From an uncultured Opitutia bacterium (lineage in GTDB: Bacteria > Verrucomicrobiota > Verrucomicrobiia > Opitutales > Opitutaceae), in assembly GCA_903862955.1 (NCBI GenBank), contig CAIPAH010000022.1:62001-126000 (forward strand): DNA of 64,000 bases, written 5' to 3'. Position 1 is the first letter of the stretch, and each line of letters opens with the position of its first letter. The notes beneath the pieces were generated by a model that saw only the letters and a list, made by a program, of their open reading frames with translations, had not been told where the DNA came from and searched no databases. Of this stretch, positions 16,877 to 26,526 are shown piece after piece. A program made the position numbers and the translations under genes.

Positions 16877-19036
16877 ATGCTCTCGATGAAACCTTTCCCT
16901 TCCTCCCACCTCTCTCGTTCAATCACGCGCAGCTTGTTGGTTGCGTGTCTCGTATCCGCCGCCGCGGGGACCCTCTGGGCAAATAATGCGGAGCTGATGG
17001 CCTACAACGACAGCGTCGGGGCAGCGGTCCAGCTGGAGAACTTCGAAGTGGTCGGCCAGCGCGCGGAGTCCAAGAACTACAAGGTCGAGAACAGCATCAC
17101 CGCCACGAAGACCAACACGCCGCTGCTGGACGTCCCCCAGTCCATCTCGATCGTCTCGGAGGAGCAGATCAAGGACCAGCAGATGCTCAGCCTCGGCGAT
17201 GTGGTCCGTTACGTCCCGGGCATCACCGCTATCCAGGGCGAAAACAATCGCGACCAGATCGTCTTCCGTGGCAACAGCACGTCGGCCGACTTCTTCATCG
17301 ATGGCGTGCGGGACGACGTCCAATACTACCGCGATCTCTACAACCTGACCCGCGTGGAGGTCCTCCGCGGGCCCAACGCCATGATTTTCGGCCGCGGCGC
17401 CGGCGGCGGCCTGATCAACCGGGTCACGAAGCAGGCCGGCTTCATCCCGCTGCGGGAATTCACGTTCCAAGTCGGCTCGTTCGGCGACTTGCGCGCGACC
17501 ATCGACTTGAACCAACCCCTCAGCAGCCAAGCCGCCGTCCGTCTCAACACGATGCATGAGGACTCCGACAGCTTCCGCGATTTCGTCGGGCTGCACCGGT
17601 CCGCGGTCAACCCCACCCTGACCTTCGCTCCGTCAGCCCAAACCAAGCTGACGCTCGGCTACGAGCACCTGCACGACACGCGTACCGCCGACCGTGGGGT
17701 CACGTCCTTTCAAGGCCGTCCCGTCGGCGTGCCGATCAACACTTACTACGGCAATCCCTCTGACAGCCATGTGCGGGCCACGGTCGACTTGCTGTCAGCC
17801 ACCTTCGAACACCAGGCCGGCGAGCTGACCCTCCGCAATCACACGCTGTTCGGCGGCTACGACCGCGGCTACCAGAATTACGTGCCGGGCGCGGTGAACG
17901 CCGCCCAGACCCAGGTCACGCTCACAGCGTACAACAACGCCACAAAGCGCGAGAACCTCTTCAACCAAACCGACCTGACCACCACGATCACGACGGGCGA
18001 AATCAAGCACACCCTCCTCGGCGGCGTGGAGCTGGGACGCCAGTGGACGGACAATTTCCGCAACACCGGCTATTTCAACAATTCCGCCACCTCGCTGCTC
18101 GTCCCCTACGACAACCCGTTGATCACCACGCCGGTGACGTTCCGGCAAAGCGCGACCGACGCCGACAACCACCTCGATACAACCGTCGCGGCAGTCTACG
18201 TGCAGGACCAGGTCGACTTCTCGAAACAATGGCAGGCCATCGCCGGCCTCCGCTTCGACGCCTTCGGCCTCGACTACCACAACAACCGCGACGGCAGCTC
18301 CCTCAGCCGCGATGACAACCTCGTCTCGCCCCGCGCCGGCCTGATCTTCAAGCCCGTCGCGAACGCATCGCTCTACGCCAGCTACAGCGTCTCGTATCTG
18401 CCCAGTTCGGGCGACCAGTTCTCCTCGCTCACCGTGATCACGCAGCAGGTCGAACCGGAAAAGTTCACCAACTGCGAGGTCGGCGCCAAGTGGGACCTCA
18501 CGCCCAAATTCTCCCTCACGTCCGCGGTCTACCAGCTCGACCGCACCAACACCCGCTCCACCGACCCCACTGACTCGACGCGCATCATCCAGACCGGCAG
18601 CACCCGCACCGATGGCTTTGAGTTCGGCGTGAACGGCAGCGTCACCGCGGATTGGAGCGTTGCCGGCGGCTATGCCTATCAGGATGCCTTCATCCACAGC
18701 GCCACCACCGCCGCGGCCGCTGGTGCGCAGGTCGCGCAGGTGCCGCACCACAACTTCTCCCTGTGGAACAAATACCAGTTCACCCGGAAACTCGGCGCCG
18801 GTGTCGGCGTGATCTACCGGTCCCGGATGTTCGCGGGCGTGGACAACACCGTCACGCTGCCCGACTACATGCGGGTGGACGCCGCCGTTTATTACGCTTT
18901 CAACCGCCAGTGGCGGCTCCAGGCCAACGTCGAGAATCTCGGCAGCACGCGCTACTTCATCAACGCCGACAGCAACACGAACATCTCGCCCGGCTCGTCG
19001 CGGGCCGTGCACGTCATGCTGCGGGCGTTTTTCTGA
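16877..19036 (+). CDS. TonB-dependent siderophore receptor
   Basis: This 719-residue outer-membrane protein has a signal peptide ([17 protein letters not shown]). A TonB-box-like strand precedes the plug domain ([66 protein letters not shown]). The beta-barrel ends with aromatic F (VHVMLRAFF). The plug motifs match catecholate-siderophore (Fiu/FepA-like) receptors. There is no N-terminal STN signalling domain, so it is not a direct partner of a FecR protein. The alternative start is ATG at 16886. No siderophore transport genes are adjacent. Confidence 0.9.
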   Translation: MLSMKPFPSSHLSRSITRSLLVACLVSAAAGTLWANNAELMAYNDSVGAAVQLENFEVVGQRAESKNYKVENSITATKTNTPLLDVPQSISIVSEEQIKDQQMLSLGDVVRYVPGITAIQGENNRDQIVFRGNSTSADFFIDGVRDDVQYYRDLYNLTRVEVLRGPNAMIFGRGAGGGLINRVTKQAGFIPLREFTFQVGSFGDLRATIDLNQPLSSQAAVRLNTMHEDSDSFRDFVGLHRSAVNPTLTFAPSAQTKLTLGYEHLHDTRTADRGVTSFQGRPVGVPINTYYGNPSDSHVRATVDLLSATFEHQAGELTLRNHTLFGGYDRGYQNYVPGAVNAAQTQVTLTAYNNATKRENLFNQTDLTTTITTGEIKHTLLGGVELGRQWTDNFRNTGYFNNSATSLLVPYDNPLITTPVTFRQSATDADNHLDTTVAAVYVQDQVDFSKQWQAIAGLRFDAFGLDYHNNRDGSSLSRDDNLVSPRAGLIFKPVANASLYASYSVSYLPSSGDQFSSLTVITQQVEPEKFTNCEVGAKWDLTPKFSLTSAVYQLDRTNTRSTDPTDSTRIIQTGSTRTDGFEFGVNGSVTADWSVAGGYAYQDAFIHSATTAAAAGAQVAQVPHHNFSLWNKYQFTRKLGAGVGVIYRSRMFAGVDNTVTLPDYMRVDAAVYYAFNRQWRLQANVENLGSTRYFINADSNTNISPGSSRAVHVMLRAFF

Positions 19037-19037
19037 G

Positions 19038-19090
19038 CGCACCGGCGCGTCGGCCCGCACAATTATTCTTCTCAGCTTCGCGCCGGTGCG
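19038..19090. repeat. 12-bp inverted repeat between the TonB receptor and xylA
   Basis: CGCACCGGCGCG (19038-19049) and CGCGCCGGTGCG (19079-19090) are perfect inverted copies around a 29-base loop. The structure starts just after the receptor stop and ends 22 bases before xylA. No T-tract follows, so it may be a transcript-end stabiliser, a factor-dependent terminator or an operator. Confidence 0.55.
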
Positions 19091-19112
19091 TCATGGATGT
19101 CTTTCCTTCCCC

Positions 19113-20441
19113 ATGAAAAAGACCCGCACCCATTTCCCGAAAATCCGCCGTATCGCCTACGAAGGCCCGAAATCCACCAACCCGCTCGCGTTTCACCACT
19201 ACAACCCGGACGAGGTCGTCGACGGGAAATCCGTGTCGGCGCACATGCGGTTCTCGGTCGCCTACTGGCACTCGTTCCGCGGCGTCGGCTCCGATCCGTT
19301 TGGCCCGGGCACCATCGTCCGCCCGTGGGAAAAGGGCATCGACGCGATCTCCATCGCCAAGACCCGCCTCGATGCCGCGTTCGAGTTTTTCCAGAAAATC
19401 CGCGCGCCATTCTACTGCTTCCACGACCGCGACATCGCCCCCGAGGGCCGCTCGCTCGCGGAGTCGAACCGCAACCTCGACCGTGTCGTCGCCCACGCCA
19501 AACAGCTGCAGAAGGCCACCGGCGTGAAGCTGCTCTGGGGCACGGCGAACCTGTTCTCCAACCCGCGCTACATGTGCGGCGCCGCGACGAACCCCGACGC
19601 CCACGTCTTCGCCTACGCCGCCGCGCAGGTGAAAAAGGCCCTCGAGGTGACCAAGGCGCTTGGCGGCGAGAACTACGTCTTCTGGGGCGGCCGCGAGGGC
19701 TACGAGACGCTGCTCAACACCAACCTCAAGCGCGAGCAGGAGCACCTCGCGGCGTTCCTGCACATGGCCGTGGACTACGCGAAGAGCATCGGCTTCAAGG
19801 GCCAGTTCCTCATCGAGCCCAAGCCGAAGGAACCGACGAAGCACCAATACGACTTCGACGTCGCCGCCGGCATCGCCTTTCTCCGCACCTTCGGCCTTGA
19901 GCAGCACTTCAAGTTCAACATCGAGACCAACCACGCGACGCTCGCCGGCCACACCTTCCAGCACGAGATCGAGGTCGCCGCGGCCCAGGGCCTGCTCGGT
20001 TCGATCGACGCCAACGCCGGTGACGAGCTGCTGGGCTGGGACACCGACCAGTTCAACACCAACGTCCGCGAGCTAACGCTCGCGATGGTTTCCATCCTGC
20101 GCGCCGGCGGACTCGGCAAGGGCGGCTTCAACTTCGACGCCAAGCTGCGCCGTCCGAGCATCGACCCCGAGGACCTGTTCCACGCGCACATCGGCGGCAT
20201 GGATGCCTACGCCCTCGCCTTCAAGCTCGCCCGCCGGATCCTCGCCGAGGGCAAGTTCACGCAATTCCTGCAGGAGCGCTATTCGAGCTACGACGCCGGC
20301 TTCGGCCGCGCCATCGAGAAGCGCCGCGTCGGCTTCCGCGACCTCAACAAGCTGGTCCTCGGCAAACTCGGCGAACCCAAGCCGCGCTCCGGCAAGCAGG
20401 AGTATCTCGAGAACCTGCTTAACAGCTACCTGCACGGCTGA
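19113..20441 (+). CDS. xylA: Xylose isomerase
   Basis: This 442-residue enzyme converts D-xylose to D-xylulose. Motifs: [27 protein letters not shown] (catalytic His), [37 protein letters not shown] (metal-binding Glu and others), [16 protein letters not shown] and [19 protein letters not shown]. Length and class match the long class II enzymes. ATG at 19113 is chosen over an in-frame ATG at 19086. No xylulokinase or xylose regulator is next to it, so it stands alone here. Confidence 0.95.
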   Translation: MKKTRTHFPKIRRIAYEGPKSTNPLAFHHYNPDEVVDGKSVSAHMRFSVAYWHSFRGVGSDPFGPGTIVRPWEKGIDAISIAKTRLDAAFEFFQKIRAPFYCFHDRDIAPEGRSLAESNRNLDRVVAHAKQLQKATGVKLLWGTANLFSNPRYMCGAATNPDAHVFAYAAAQVKKALEVTKALGGENYVFWGGREGYETLLNTNLKREQEHLAAFLHMAVDYAKSIGFKGQFLIEPKPKEPTKHQYDFDVAAGIAFLRTFGLEQHFKFNIETNHATLAGHTFQHEIEVAAAQGLLGSIDANAGDELLGWDTDQFNTNVRELTLAMVSILRAGGLGKGGFNFDAKLRRPSIDPEDLFHAHIGGMDAYALAFKLARRILAEGKFTQFLQERYSSYDAGFGRAIEKRRVGFRDLNKLVLGKLGEPKPRSGKQEYLENLLNSYLHG

Positions 20442-20494
20442 ATTGCGACACTAGGGTAAGAGGTAAATCATGACCACTTTTCGCGGCCTACATC

Positions 20495-21220
20495 ATGACG
20501 AAATGCCCTATCTGCGATAGGATCATCGTATTTGGTGGGTGCCGAGCTGGCGGACGACGTTACTGCAGCCGTTATTGTTCTCAGAGAGGCGTCGAGCTCG
20601 ATTCGGCGAACCTTTCACCAGAAGAACAAGGAAAGTGGTTCAAGAATGCAGGCAACCGGTGTTGGGTTTGTGGCTCGTCCATCTATAGCGGTGAGATTCG
20701 CGAGGGTTACCGCGTATTCTGCTGCCCAAGATGCCAACACAGAGCTACGGAGCTGAAAGCCACGTGGACTCCATCAGCATCAGGAGAATCACATGTGAGG
20801 CGGGAAGTGCCACCCGGGTTTCAACTCATGAAAGACCGATCCACTTTCCAAGCCAGGCAGAATCCGATGAAAGATCGCGCTGAATTCGAGTCGGCTGTTT
20901 CGAAATTCGCGGCTGAGGCAAAACACTTCCGGCGGAGCGTGTTCTATTACCATTTCCTATTATACGGTTGGCTTTTGATACTGTTTTTTGAGCGGCCGAT
21001 TGATTCGTCGCAAATGAAGTTCGTTTTTCTGGTCGTAGTCTGCCCGATCCTGTTTGTTGGGATCCTGGTGCTGAAAGCCAGGAAACTCGATTCAGTTGAA
21101 GAGGCAGTCGGTCTACGATGCCCTAATTGCAGGCTCTGGTTAGCAAGGCAGATTTCAGGAGCATATACTCGAGAAACTGGCAAATGCATGAGATGCGGGA
21201 CACCGATTTATAATCGGTGA
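20495..21220 (+). CDS. Zinc-ribbon membrane protein, unrecognised, AT-rich
   Basis: This 241-residue protein is not recognised. It has three Cys-rich elements: CPICDRIIVF...YCSRYCSQRG (1-32), CWVCGSSIY...CCPRCQHRA (55-85), and a C-terminal pair CPNCRLWL / CMRCGTPIYNR, all looking like zinc ribbons. A central part (about 145-195) has two hydrophobic segments (FYYHFLLYGWLLILFF, FVFLVVVCPILFVGILVL). So the predicted topology is cytoplasmic zinc fingers on both sides of a membrane hairpin. The DNA is visibly more AT-rich than both neighbours and the codon use differs, suggesting horizontal gain. Confidence 0.7.
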   Translation: MTKCPICDRIIVFGGCRAGGRRYCSRYCSQRGVELDSANLSPEEQGKWFKNAGNRCWVCGSSIYSGEIREGYRVFCCPRCQHRATELKATWTPSASGESHVRREVPPGFQLMKDRSTFQARQNPMKDRAEFESAVSKFAAEAKHFRRSVFYYHFLLYGWLLILFFERPIDSSQMKFVFLVVVCPILFVGILVLKARKLDSVEEAVGLRCPNCRLWLARQISGAYTRETGKCMRCGTPIYNR

Positions 21221-21282
21221 GAGGGCCGAAAAAGAGTCAGACTTTACCTTTTCCCGTTGATGAGTGATTGGCGCGACGGCCG

Positions 21283-22419
21283 CTAGGTCTGCAACACCTT
21301 GCGCAGCGCCGCGTGGCACACGGCCATCTCCTCCGGCGTGCCGATCGAGATTCGGCACCACTCGAGCAGCGGCGCGAAAGGACGCGCGACGATGACGTTC
21401 TCGGCCAGCATTCTCTGCTGAAACTCCGCGATCGGTCGGCCGGTGTGGAAGAAGACGAAGTTGCCCTGCGGCTCGGCGTAGCGGCGACCCAGTTCCTTCA
21501 GCACGGCAATCAGGGCGTCGCGGCCGGCCTTGATCTTGGCGCGCGCCGCGTCGACGTAGGCCGCGTCGTCCAGGCTCGCCCGTGCGCCCACGACGCCGAG
21601 CAGGTTGACGCTGCCCGTCATGAACGGCCGCAGGACTTCGGCCATCGCCGGCTGCATGATGCCGTAGCCGATCCGCTGGCCGGCGAGGCCGTAGAGTTTC
21701 GAGAACGTCCGCGCGACCGTCACGTTGTGTCCGTCGCGCACGAGCCCGACCATCGTGTTGGCGGCGAAGTCGTCCGCGCATTGCAAATAGGCCTCGTCGA
21801 TGAAGACCGGCACGGTCTTCGACACCTCGATGCAAAAGGCCCGCAACTTGGCCGCGGGCACGATCGTGCCCGTCGGGTTGTTCGGGTTACAGATGTAAAT
21901 CGCCTTCGTGCTCGGGGTGATCTTCGCCGCCATCGCGTCGAGGTCGTGCTCCAGACGCTCGTTCAACGGCACGGCCACGACGCGTGACCCCATGCGCTCC
22001 ATCGCCTTCGTCATCTGCATGTAGCCCGGCGACACACTGATGACTTCGCCCTGCTGCCGGCCGAGATACACGCCGTAGGTTTCCAGGATCTCGCCCGAGC
22101 CGACGCCCAGCACGATGTGGTTCTCGGGCACTCCCTCCCGTTCCGCGATCTGCTTCACGAGCTTCGGCGTCAGGCTGAAGGGATAGCGGTGAACGCGCGG
22201 CAGTTCCCGTTGCATCGCGGCGAGCGCGAGTGGCGACGGGCCAAACGGATTCTCGTTGAACGACAACTGCACCGGCCCCACGGGACTGCCGGGTGCGTCG
22301 GCCGCGGGCGCGGACGGCGCAGCCCGAAGCGAGAGGCGGGGCGCCAGGGCCAGGGCGGCGAGGGCCGCGCCGGAGGATTTGAACCACTGACGGCGATTGA
22401 GACGAAGGGTGGAGTGCAT
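21283..22419 (-). CDS. Histidinol-phosphate aminotransferase-like enzyme with Tat signal
   Basis: This 378-residue fold-type I PLP enzyme of the HisC family shows LSFNENPFGPSPLALAAM, GSGEILETYG, ICNPNNPTGTIV, FIDEAYL, and FSKLYGLAGQRIGYGI with the PLP lysine in TFSKLYG. The N-terminus is a typical twin-arginine signal: NRRQWFKSSG, then AALAALALAP and a cleavage-like AA site. The enzyme is therefore predicted to be exported folded with its cofactor, unlike biosynthetic HisC. ATG at 22419 is chosen because it places the RR motif ten residues in. The true substrate may not be histidinol phosphate. It is monocistronic. Confidence 0.85.
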   Translation of the reverse strand: MHSTLRLNRRQWFKSSGAALAALALAPRLSLRAAPSAPAADAPGSPVGPVQLSFNENPFGPSPLALAAMQRELPRVHRYPFSLTPKLVKQIAEREGVPENHIVLGVGSGEILETYGVYLGRQQGEVISVSPGYMQMTKAMERMGSRVVAVPLNERLEHDLDAMAAKITPSTKAIYICNPNNPTGTIVPAAKLRAFCIEVSKTVPVFIDEAYLQCADDFAANTMVGLVRDGHNVTVARTFSKLYGLAGQRIGYGIMQPAMAEVLRPFMTGSVNLLGVVGARASLDDAAYVDAARAKIKAGRDALIAVLKELGRRYAEPQGNFVFFHTGRPIAEFQQRMLAENVIVARPFAPLLEWCRISIGTPEEMAVCHAALRKVLQT

Positions 22420-22520
22420 GGGAGCGCGGACGCGCGACTCCCAGTCTGCCCGGCGCGAACCCAATTCCAAGCGCGCTTCCGCGCGGCTGCCGCCGGCCTG
22501 CGCTTCCTTCCGCGGCCGCG

Positions 22521-23108
22521 TCAGTTCATGTTGGCAATGGCCGCCATCTTGGCGGCTCGGCCGTTCTGAAACAGCACCTGCATCGTGTAGGATTGCAGCG
22601 TCGCCGGCTCCATGGAGCCGCCCTGCGGTCCGCCTGTCTTGCCAATGCTTTCGCCCCCGTTTCGGTCCATGCCCAAGGGCACTTTTTCAGCGCCGAGGTC
22701 GTTGGGATATTCCCCGGCGACCGTCTGCTCCCGCGACATCTGCGGCTGGTAGGCGGACTCCGTCGTGAACGGCTGGTGACGGAACCCGTGCACCGCGTCG
22801 ATGTTCGGGTAGTAGCGCTTCCACGTCCACAGCTCCGCGTGACCGGCGGGGAGGTCCTTCTTCTCAATCGTGTCGGGCCGACCCATGGCAATGTAGACCA
22901 CGTCGGGCGTGAAGCCCGCGGCCACCACCCCTTTGGCGACGAACCGCTTTTGCCACGGATTCAGTGCCGCATATGCCGCGGGTTTTTCGCGCGCCCGAGC
23001 GGCGACGCCGCCATCGGTCTCACAACCGCCGAGCAGGAGGGCAACCAACAGAATCCCGCCCGTCCGCAGCACCGTTTTCCTCAGGGCTAGTCGGGTGCGG
23101 GATTTCAC
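22521..23108 (-). CDS. Lipoprotein, paralogue of 27684-28229 (BamE-like?)
   Basis: This 195-residue protein has a lipoprotein signal (GGILLVALLLGGC, Cys about residue 29). It is clearly paralogous to the protein at 27684-28229: shared (T/S)DGG(V/I)AAR, PWQK(R/K), EGFTPD(V/M)VYIAMG(R/K)PD, ESAYQPQ, SIGKTGGPQGGSMEPA and K(M)A...NMN at the end. The segment around GFTPDVVYIAMGRPD recalls the SmpA/BamE fold (two helices then a strand), but this is only a resemblance. The start is GTG at 23108. It lies 14 bases downstream of the secreted protein gene that precedes it on the same strand, so both may be one operon. Confidence 0.75.
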   Translation of the reverse strand: MKSRTRLALRKTVLRTGGILLVALLLGGCETDGGVAARAREKPAAYAALNPWQKRFVAKGVVAAGFTPDVVYIAMGRPDTIEKKDLPAGHAELWTWKRYYPNIDAVHGFRHQPFTTESAYQPQMSREQTVAGEYPNDLGAEKVPLGMDRNGGESIGKTGGPQGGSMEPATLQSYTMQVLFQNGRAAKMAAIANMN

Positions 23109-23122
23109 GGCGGACGGGGAAT

Positions 23123-24067
23123 TTACTTCGGGGGGTCGTGGTGGAAAGGTTCTCCCACCTTCATGGGCCCGACATCCACCTTGCTATCAGGGATGTTGGT
23201 GTTGATCAGAACCTCGCGACGCCGGGGCAATTTGTCAAAATAAGGCGCGCCCGCGTGGAGCATTGTGGCCGCCACCGTGTTCAAATCCCGGTTGGCGGGG
23301 TCATCGACGGCCATGATGGTCTTCCAGAGCATGTGGGGCTTCTTGGCGGACTTCCGCGGATATTCCCACGCGGTGACCCGGATGAACAGTTTCTCGAAGG
23401 AGGCTTTTTGCAGATTCGCCTCATGGCCGTTCTCCTTGTCGGAGTAAAGCTGGCCCCAATCCGTGATCGTCTGGGTGGGAGGAGAATGGTCGGCCGTGAT
23501 CGGCTGCGCCCAAGTGTTGGGACCTGGAGCTTCCGGAAACAACGACGGGCTGGTTCGCGTCGTCGCCCCCGCCTGACTCAGCAATTGTGACTGGCTTACC
23601 GCACCCGCCACGCCCCCCACTTCGCCCGTGTCGACCATGTAGGGATTGGTCAACTCGCCCCGCCCGTAGCTGGCGGTAATCAGAATGTCGGGCGTTTGCC
23701 CCGGCACGAATTCCTTGAAGCCATTGGCTTCGAGTTCGTTCATCAGGACGCCGGCAATGTACTTTTCATCAACCGGTTTGACCAGGTCCTCCGGGGCCTT
23801 GATCAGGCGGACCGCGAGGATGCCGTAAATTTTCCCGTGTCCGCCGTCGCCCGGGACCTTGTTCTTGGCGTTGGACCAGAGATAGGTGGTGTCCTGCACC
23901 GTCGCCCGCACGCCGACCTCGATCGGTTCGCCCTGCGCGGCGGCCCGGTTCGGCAGCGCCCCGAGGGCCAGTGACACCAGTATCAGGGCCCATCTGCAGA
24001 TCGACGGGTTTCCACGGGGCAAAGAGGAGCGTTCGACGCTCCGACCAAAGCTGGGGGAAGTTTTCAT
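23123..24067 (-). CDS. Secreted protein, DUF4136-like, paralogue of 26486-27649
   Basis: This 314-residue protein has a signal peptide (ICRWALILVSLALGALPNRAAAQ). The mature part resembles the protein at 26486-27649: a helix plus FKEFVPGQTPDILITASYGRG versus FRAIQKGQRPDIVFTVEYGRD, NPYMVD versus NPYLDG, LFIRVTAWEY versus LYIRLNAWQY, and AVDDPANRDLNTVAATMLHAGAPYF versus the matching stretch there. The pattern (a partner-level helix, then PDI(L/V) strand) is DUF4136-like. Unlike its paralogue it lacks the C-terminal STN domain. Function unknown; probably periplasmic. Confidence 0.72.
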   Translation of the reverse strand: MKTSPSFGRSVERSSLPRGNPSICRWALILVSLALGALPNRAAAQGEPIEVGVRATVQDTTYLWSNAKNKVPGDGGHGKIYGILAVRLIKAPEDLVKPVDEKYIAGVLMNELEANGFKEFVPGQTPDILITASYGRGELTNPYMVDTGEVGGVAGAVSQSQLLSQAGATTRTSPSLFPEAPGPNTWAQPITADHSPPTQTITDWGQLYSDKENGHEANLQKASFEKLFIRVTAWEYPRKSAKKPHMLWKTIMAVDDPANRDLNTVAATMLHAGAPYFDKLPRRREVLINTNIPDSKVDVGPMKVGEPFHHDPPK

Positions 24068-24223
24068 GGTTGGGGAAATTTGTCCCCAGCGGCTTCAGCT
24101 CGCTGCTCACCCGCTCATGGGTTGCAGTCGTTGCAGCACGACGGGGATAATGGTGAGACGAGTGCCCGCGAAATTCCGCTATGGGAAAGTGATCACTCGT
24201 CGGCAGGCCGTGGGAGTTGTCGC

Positions 24224-24757
24224 TCATTTGTTCATGTAGAAAATCGTGCCCTTCTTGCCGCCGGTGACCTGGCGGTGATAGATTGCCGTGACCGGTTTGC
24301 CTGTCGTCGTGTCCACGAGCCAAAAATCGCTATACAGGCGGCCTTCCTCCGTCGCTTCGCGACCGTGCTCGATCATCACCTGGTAGGTCACGCCCGCCCG
24401 CGCGTGGAGCGGCAGATAGGCCCGGCTCATCAGGTTGGAATAGCGGTATTCCACCGCGAGGGTGTGCGGGCCCGGGGTGACGGCCAGGGGCTCGTCCGAG
24501 TGGTCAACGGCGTCCGCCACCGGCTTCAGGTCCACCATGCTCACGAAGCCGCGGTGCGCGCTCTGGAAGATCCCATCCTCGCCGAGGCGCGTTCCTTTCA
24601 CCCACGCGACCGGCATTCCGCGCGCGGGCGGGACATACGTTTCCTCGCCAGACGTTCCCGTCGTCGTGCCGCATCCGGCCGCCAGCAAACTCAGGCCGGT
24701 CGCCAGCAGACGCAGGAACAGCCGGCGGGGATTGGGCGACAGTAGGGCGAGGCGCAT
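24224..24757 (-). CDS. Small lipoprotein, unrecognised
   Basis: This 177-residue protein has a lipoprotein signal peptide (LFLRLLATGLSLLAAGC, Cys about residue 29). The mature part is beta-rich (VTPGPHTLAVEYRYSN, YLPLHARAGVTYQVMIEHG), with the pattern of a prealbumin-like sandwich domain. No family is recognised. ATG at 24757 gives a proper basic n-region; a start 7 codons upstream is possible. It is divergent from the sigma factor gene; the shared intergenic region of 189 bases holds a palindrome GGGAAAATATTCCC (24860-24873). Confidence 0.7.
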   Translation of the reverse strand: MRLALLSPNPRRLFLRLLATGLSLLAAGCGTTTGTSGEETYVPPARGMPVAWVKGTRLGEDGIFQSAHRGFVSMVDLKPVADAVDHSDEPLAVTPGPHTLAVEYRYSNLMSRAYLPLHARAGVTYQVMIEHGREATEEGRLYSDFWLVDTTTGKPVTAIYHRQVTGGKKGTIFYMNK

Positions 24758-24946
24758 GAGGGCTTCGAAAGATTCCAAAGAGGGGCGCGGCTTCCGCCGG
24801 AAGGTGTGAAAGTCCGTAAGCCGGAGACGGGCGGGCGGAACTTTTCCAGTAGTTCAGCTGGGAAAATATTCCCGTCGCCGCCTGGTTGAATCCCCTCGAC
24901 AATCCCGACTTGCGGACCGAAAGAAGGGTGCGGTCCGACCCTTCCC
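24758..24946. promoter_or_regulatory. Divergent intergenic region upstream of the ECF sigma operon
   Basis: The 189 bases between a lipoprotein gene and the sigma gene contain the imperfect palindrome GGGAA-AATA-TTCCC (24860-24873). It is a candidate operator or promoter element for either side. No convincing sigma-70 -10/-35 pair is seen. Confidence 0.3.
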
Positions 24947-25474
24947 GTGAGCACTGACGACTTGGCTTCCGCCCGCTGGTTTTCCGAAGAAGTGCAGGTC
25001 CATGCCGGCGCCCTGCGGGCGTGGCTGAGGGGTTCCTACCCCGTTTTGAGCGACCCCGAGAACCTCGTGCAGGAGTCACTCACGCGGGTATGGCGTGTCC
25101 GGCAAACCGGCCGCGTCGAATCCCCCAAGGCCCTGCTGTTCACCACGGCGCGCCATCTCGCCCTCGACGAGCTCCGCCGGCGGAAAATCGCGGCGATCGA
25201 GCCGCTAGCGGAAATCGACGCCCTGCCCGTCTTTGATGACAGCGCCACCGCCGCCGATGTCGCCGCCCGCCACCAGGAACTCGAACTCTTGACCCAAGCC
25301 ATCCAGTCACTCCCCACCCGCTGCCGCCAGGTGCTCACCCTGCGCAAGCTCCACGGCTTGTCGCAGAAGGAGATCGCCGCGCAACTCGGCATCTCCGAAC
25401 ACACCGTCGAGGCCCAGGTCGCCAACGGCGTGCGGGGTTGTGCCAAGTTTCTCGCCCGTCACGGCCTGCCCTGA
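24947..25474 (+). CDS. ECF-type RNA polymerase sigma factor (FecI-like)
   Basis: This 175-residue protein has sigma region 2 (LRAWLRGSYPVLSDPENLVQESLTRVWR, then ALLFTTARHLALDELRRRK) and region 4 (IQSLPTRCRQVLTLRKLHGLSQKEIAAQLGISEHTVE). There is no region 1 or 3, as in extracytoplasmic-function factors. It is followed after 14 bases by a FecR-type anti-sigma/regulator gene and then by the STN-tail gene, so it is the head of a cell-surface signalling operon. The start is GTG at 24947. The target promoters are unknown. Confidence 0.92.
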   Translation: MSTDDLASARWFSEEVQVHAGALRAWLRGSYPVLSDPENLVQESLTRVWRVRQTGRVESPKALLFTTARHLALDELRRRKIAAIEPLAEIDALPVFDDSATAADVAARHQELELLTQAIQSLPTRCRQVLTLRKLHGLSQKEIAAQLGISEHTVEAQVANGVRGCAKFLARHGLP

Positions 25475-25488
25475 TTCTCCGCACCGCC

Positions 25489-26526
25489 ATGCCTCCGCCC
25501 GATTTTTCGTCTGCCTCCGCCGACGCCATCGAATCCGCCGCCGCCCAGTGGCTCGCGCGGCTCGACCGTGGCTTGGCGGAACATGAGCAAGCCGAATTCA
25601 CCGCGTGGCGGGAGGCGGATCTCCGCCACGAGGCCGCGTTTCTCCGCCTCGAAAAAATCTGGGGCGCGCTCGACCAAGTGGCGCGCTTGCGTTCGGCCTC
25701 ACCCGCCGTCGAGCCTGACGAGCTCGCGCAGCCGCGTCGGCGCGCGCGCTGGATCTGGGCCCCGTTGCTCGCCGCCGCCGCGGCCGGTGTTCTCGTCTTT
25801 TTTTCGGGCAACCCCGCCCGTGAGTCCCATCCCCGACCCCACGCCATCGTCCATCCGGGCCCGCAACGCCTTGCACTCGAGGATGGTTCCATCGTCGATC
25901 TCCGGCCTGGCGCGAGAGTGGACGTGAAATTCACCCCCGCCGAACGCCACGTCCGCCTGCTCGAGGGTGAAGCCTTCTTCACCGTCACGAAAAATCCCGC
26001 GCGCCCGTTCATCGTCAGCGTCAATCAGGTCACGGTGCGCGCCGTCGGCACCGCCTTCAGCGTCGGGCTGGATCCACAGGAAATTTCCGTGCTGGTCACC
26101 GAGGGACGGGTTCGCGTCGACGAGATTGCCTCCGCGGCGAGCGCCACCGCCCCGTCCCGCGAGCTTTCGGCCCTCGCCGCCGGCCCGCAGGGCGTCATCG
26201 CCCTCGCGGCGGATCCGGCGTCCACCCGTTCCTTGGCCGTGAAGGTTTCCCAACTGCCGAGCGCCGAGATCGACCAGGCCTTGGCGTGGCAGGGACTTCA
26301 CCTGGAGTTCATCGAAGTGCCCTTGGGCGACGTCGTGGCCGATTTCAACCGCTACAATCGCCGGAAACTCGTCGTCACGGACGAGGCCACCGCGGCGATC
26401 CTCGTCGGCGGAAATTTCCGCGCCGATAACCTCGACGCGTTCATCCGGCTGCTGTCCGCGGGCTTCGGGGTCTCGGCTTTTCCCCATGGCGACGAGATCG
26501 TCCTACGCCAGGTGCACGGCCGCTAG
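25489..26526 (+). CDS. FecR family transmembrane sigma regulator
   Basis: This 345-residue protein starts with a FecR N-terminal domain of about 60 residues (DAIESAAAQWLARLDRGLAEHEQAEF, WREADLRHEAAFLRLEKIW). One TM segment (about 95-112, PLLAAAAAGVLVFF) follows, and the periplasmic FecR domain (VRLLEGEAFFTVTKNPARPFIV, VRAVGTAFSVGLDPQEISVLVTEGRV). The C-terminal 85 residues resemble an STN-like signalling fold (LGDVVADFNRYNRRKLVV, ILVGGNFRADNLDAFIRLLSAGF). Such proteins carry a surface signal to the sigma factor, normally from the STN domain of a TonB receptor. Its 3' end overlaps the next gene by 41 bases. Confidence 0.92.
   Translation: MPPPDFSSASADAIESAAAQWLARLDRGLAEHEQAEFTAWREADLRHEAAFLRLEKIWGALDQVARLRSASPAVEPDELAQPRRRARWIWAPLLAAAAAGVLVFFSGNPARESHPRPHAIVHPGPQRLALEDGSIVDLRPGARVDVKFTPAERHVRLLEGEAFFTVTKNPARPFIVSVNQVTVRAVGTAFSVGLDPQEISVLVTEGRVRVDEIASAASATAPSRELSALAAGPQGVIALAADPASTRSLAVKVSQLPSAEIDQALAWQGLHLEFIEVPLGDVVADFNRYNRRKLVVTDEATAAILVGGNFRADNLDAFIRLLSAGFGVSAFPHGDEIVLRQVHGR

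Noticed and set aside
17795-19060. 421-codon minus-strand frame opposite the TonB receptor
   Set aside because: It is the shadow of the receptor gene in a GC-rich genome; it is repetitive in Gly/Val/Arg and shows no domain.
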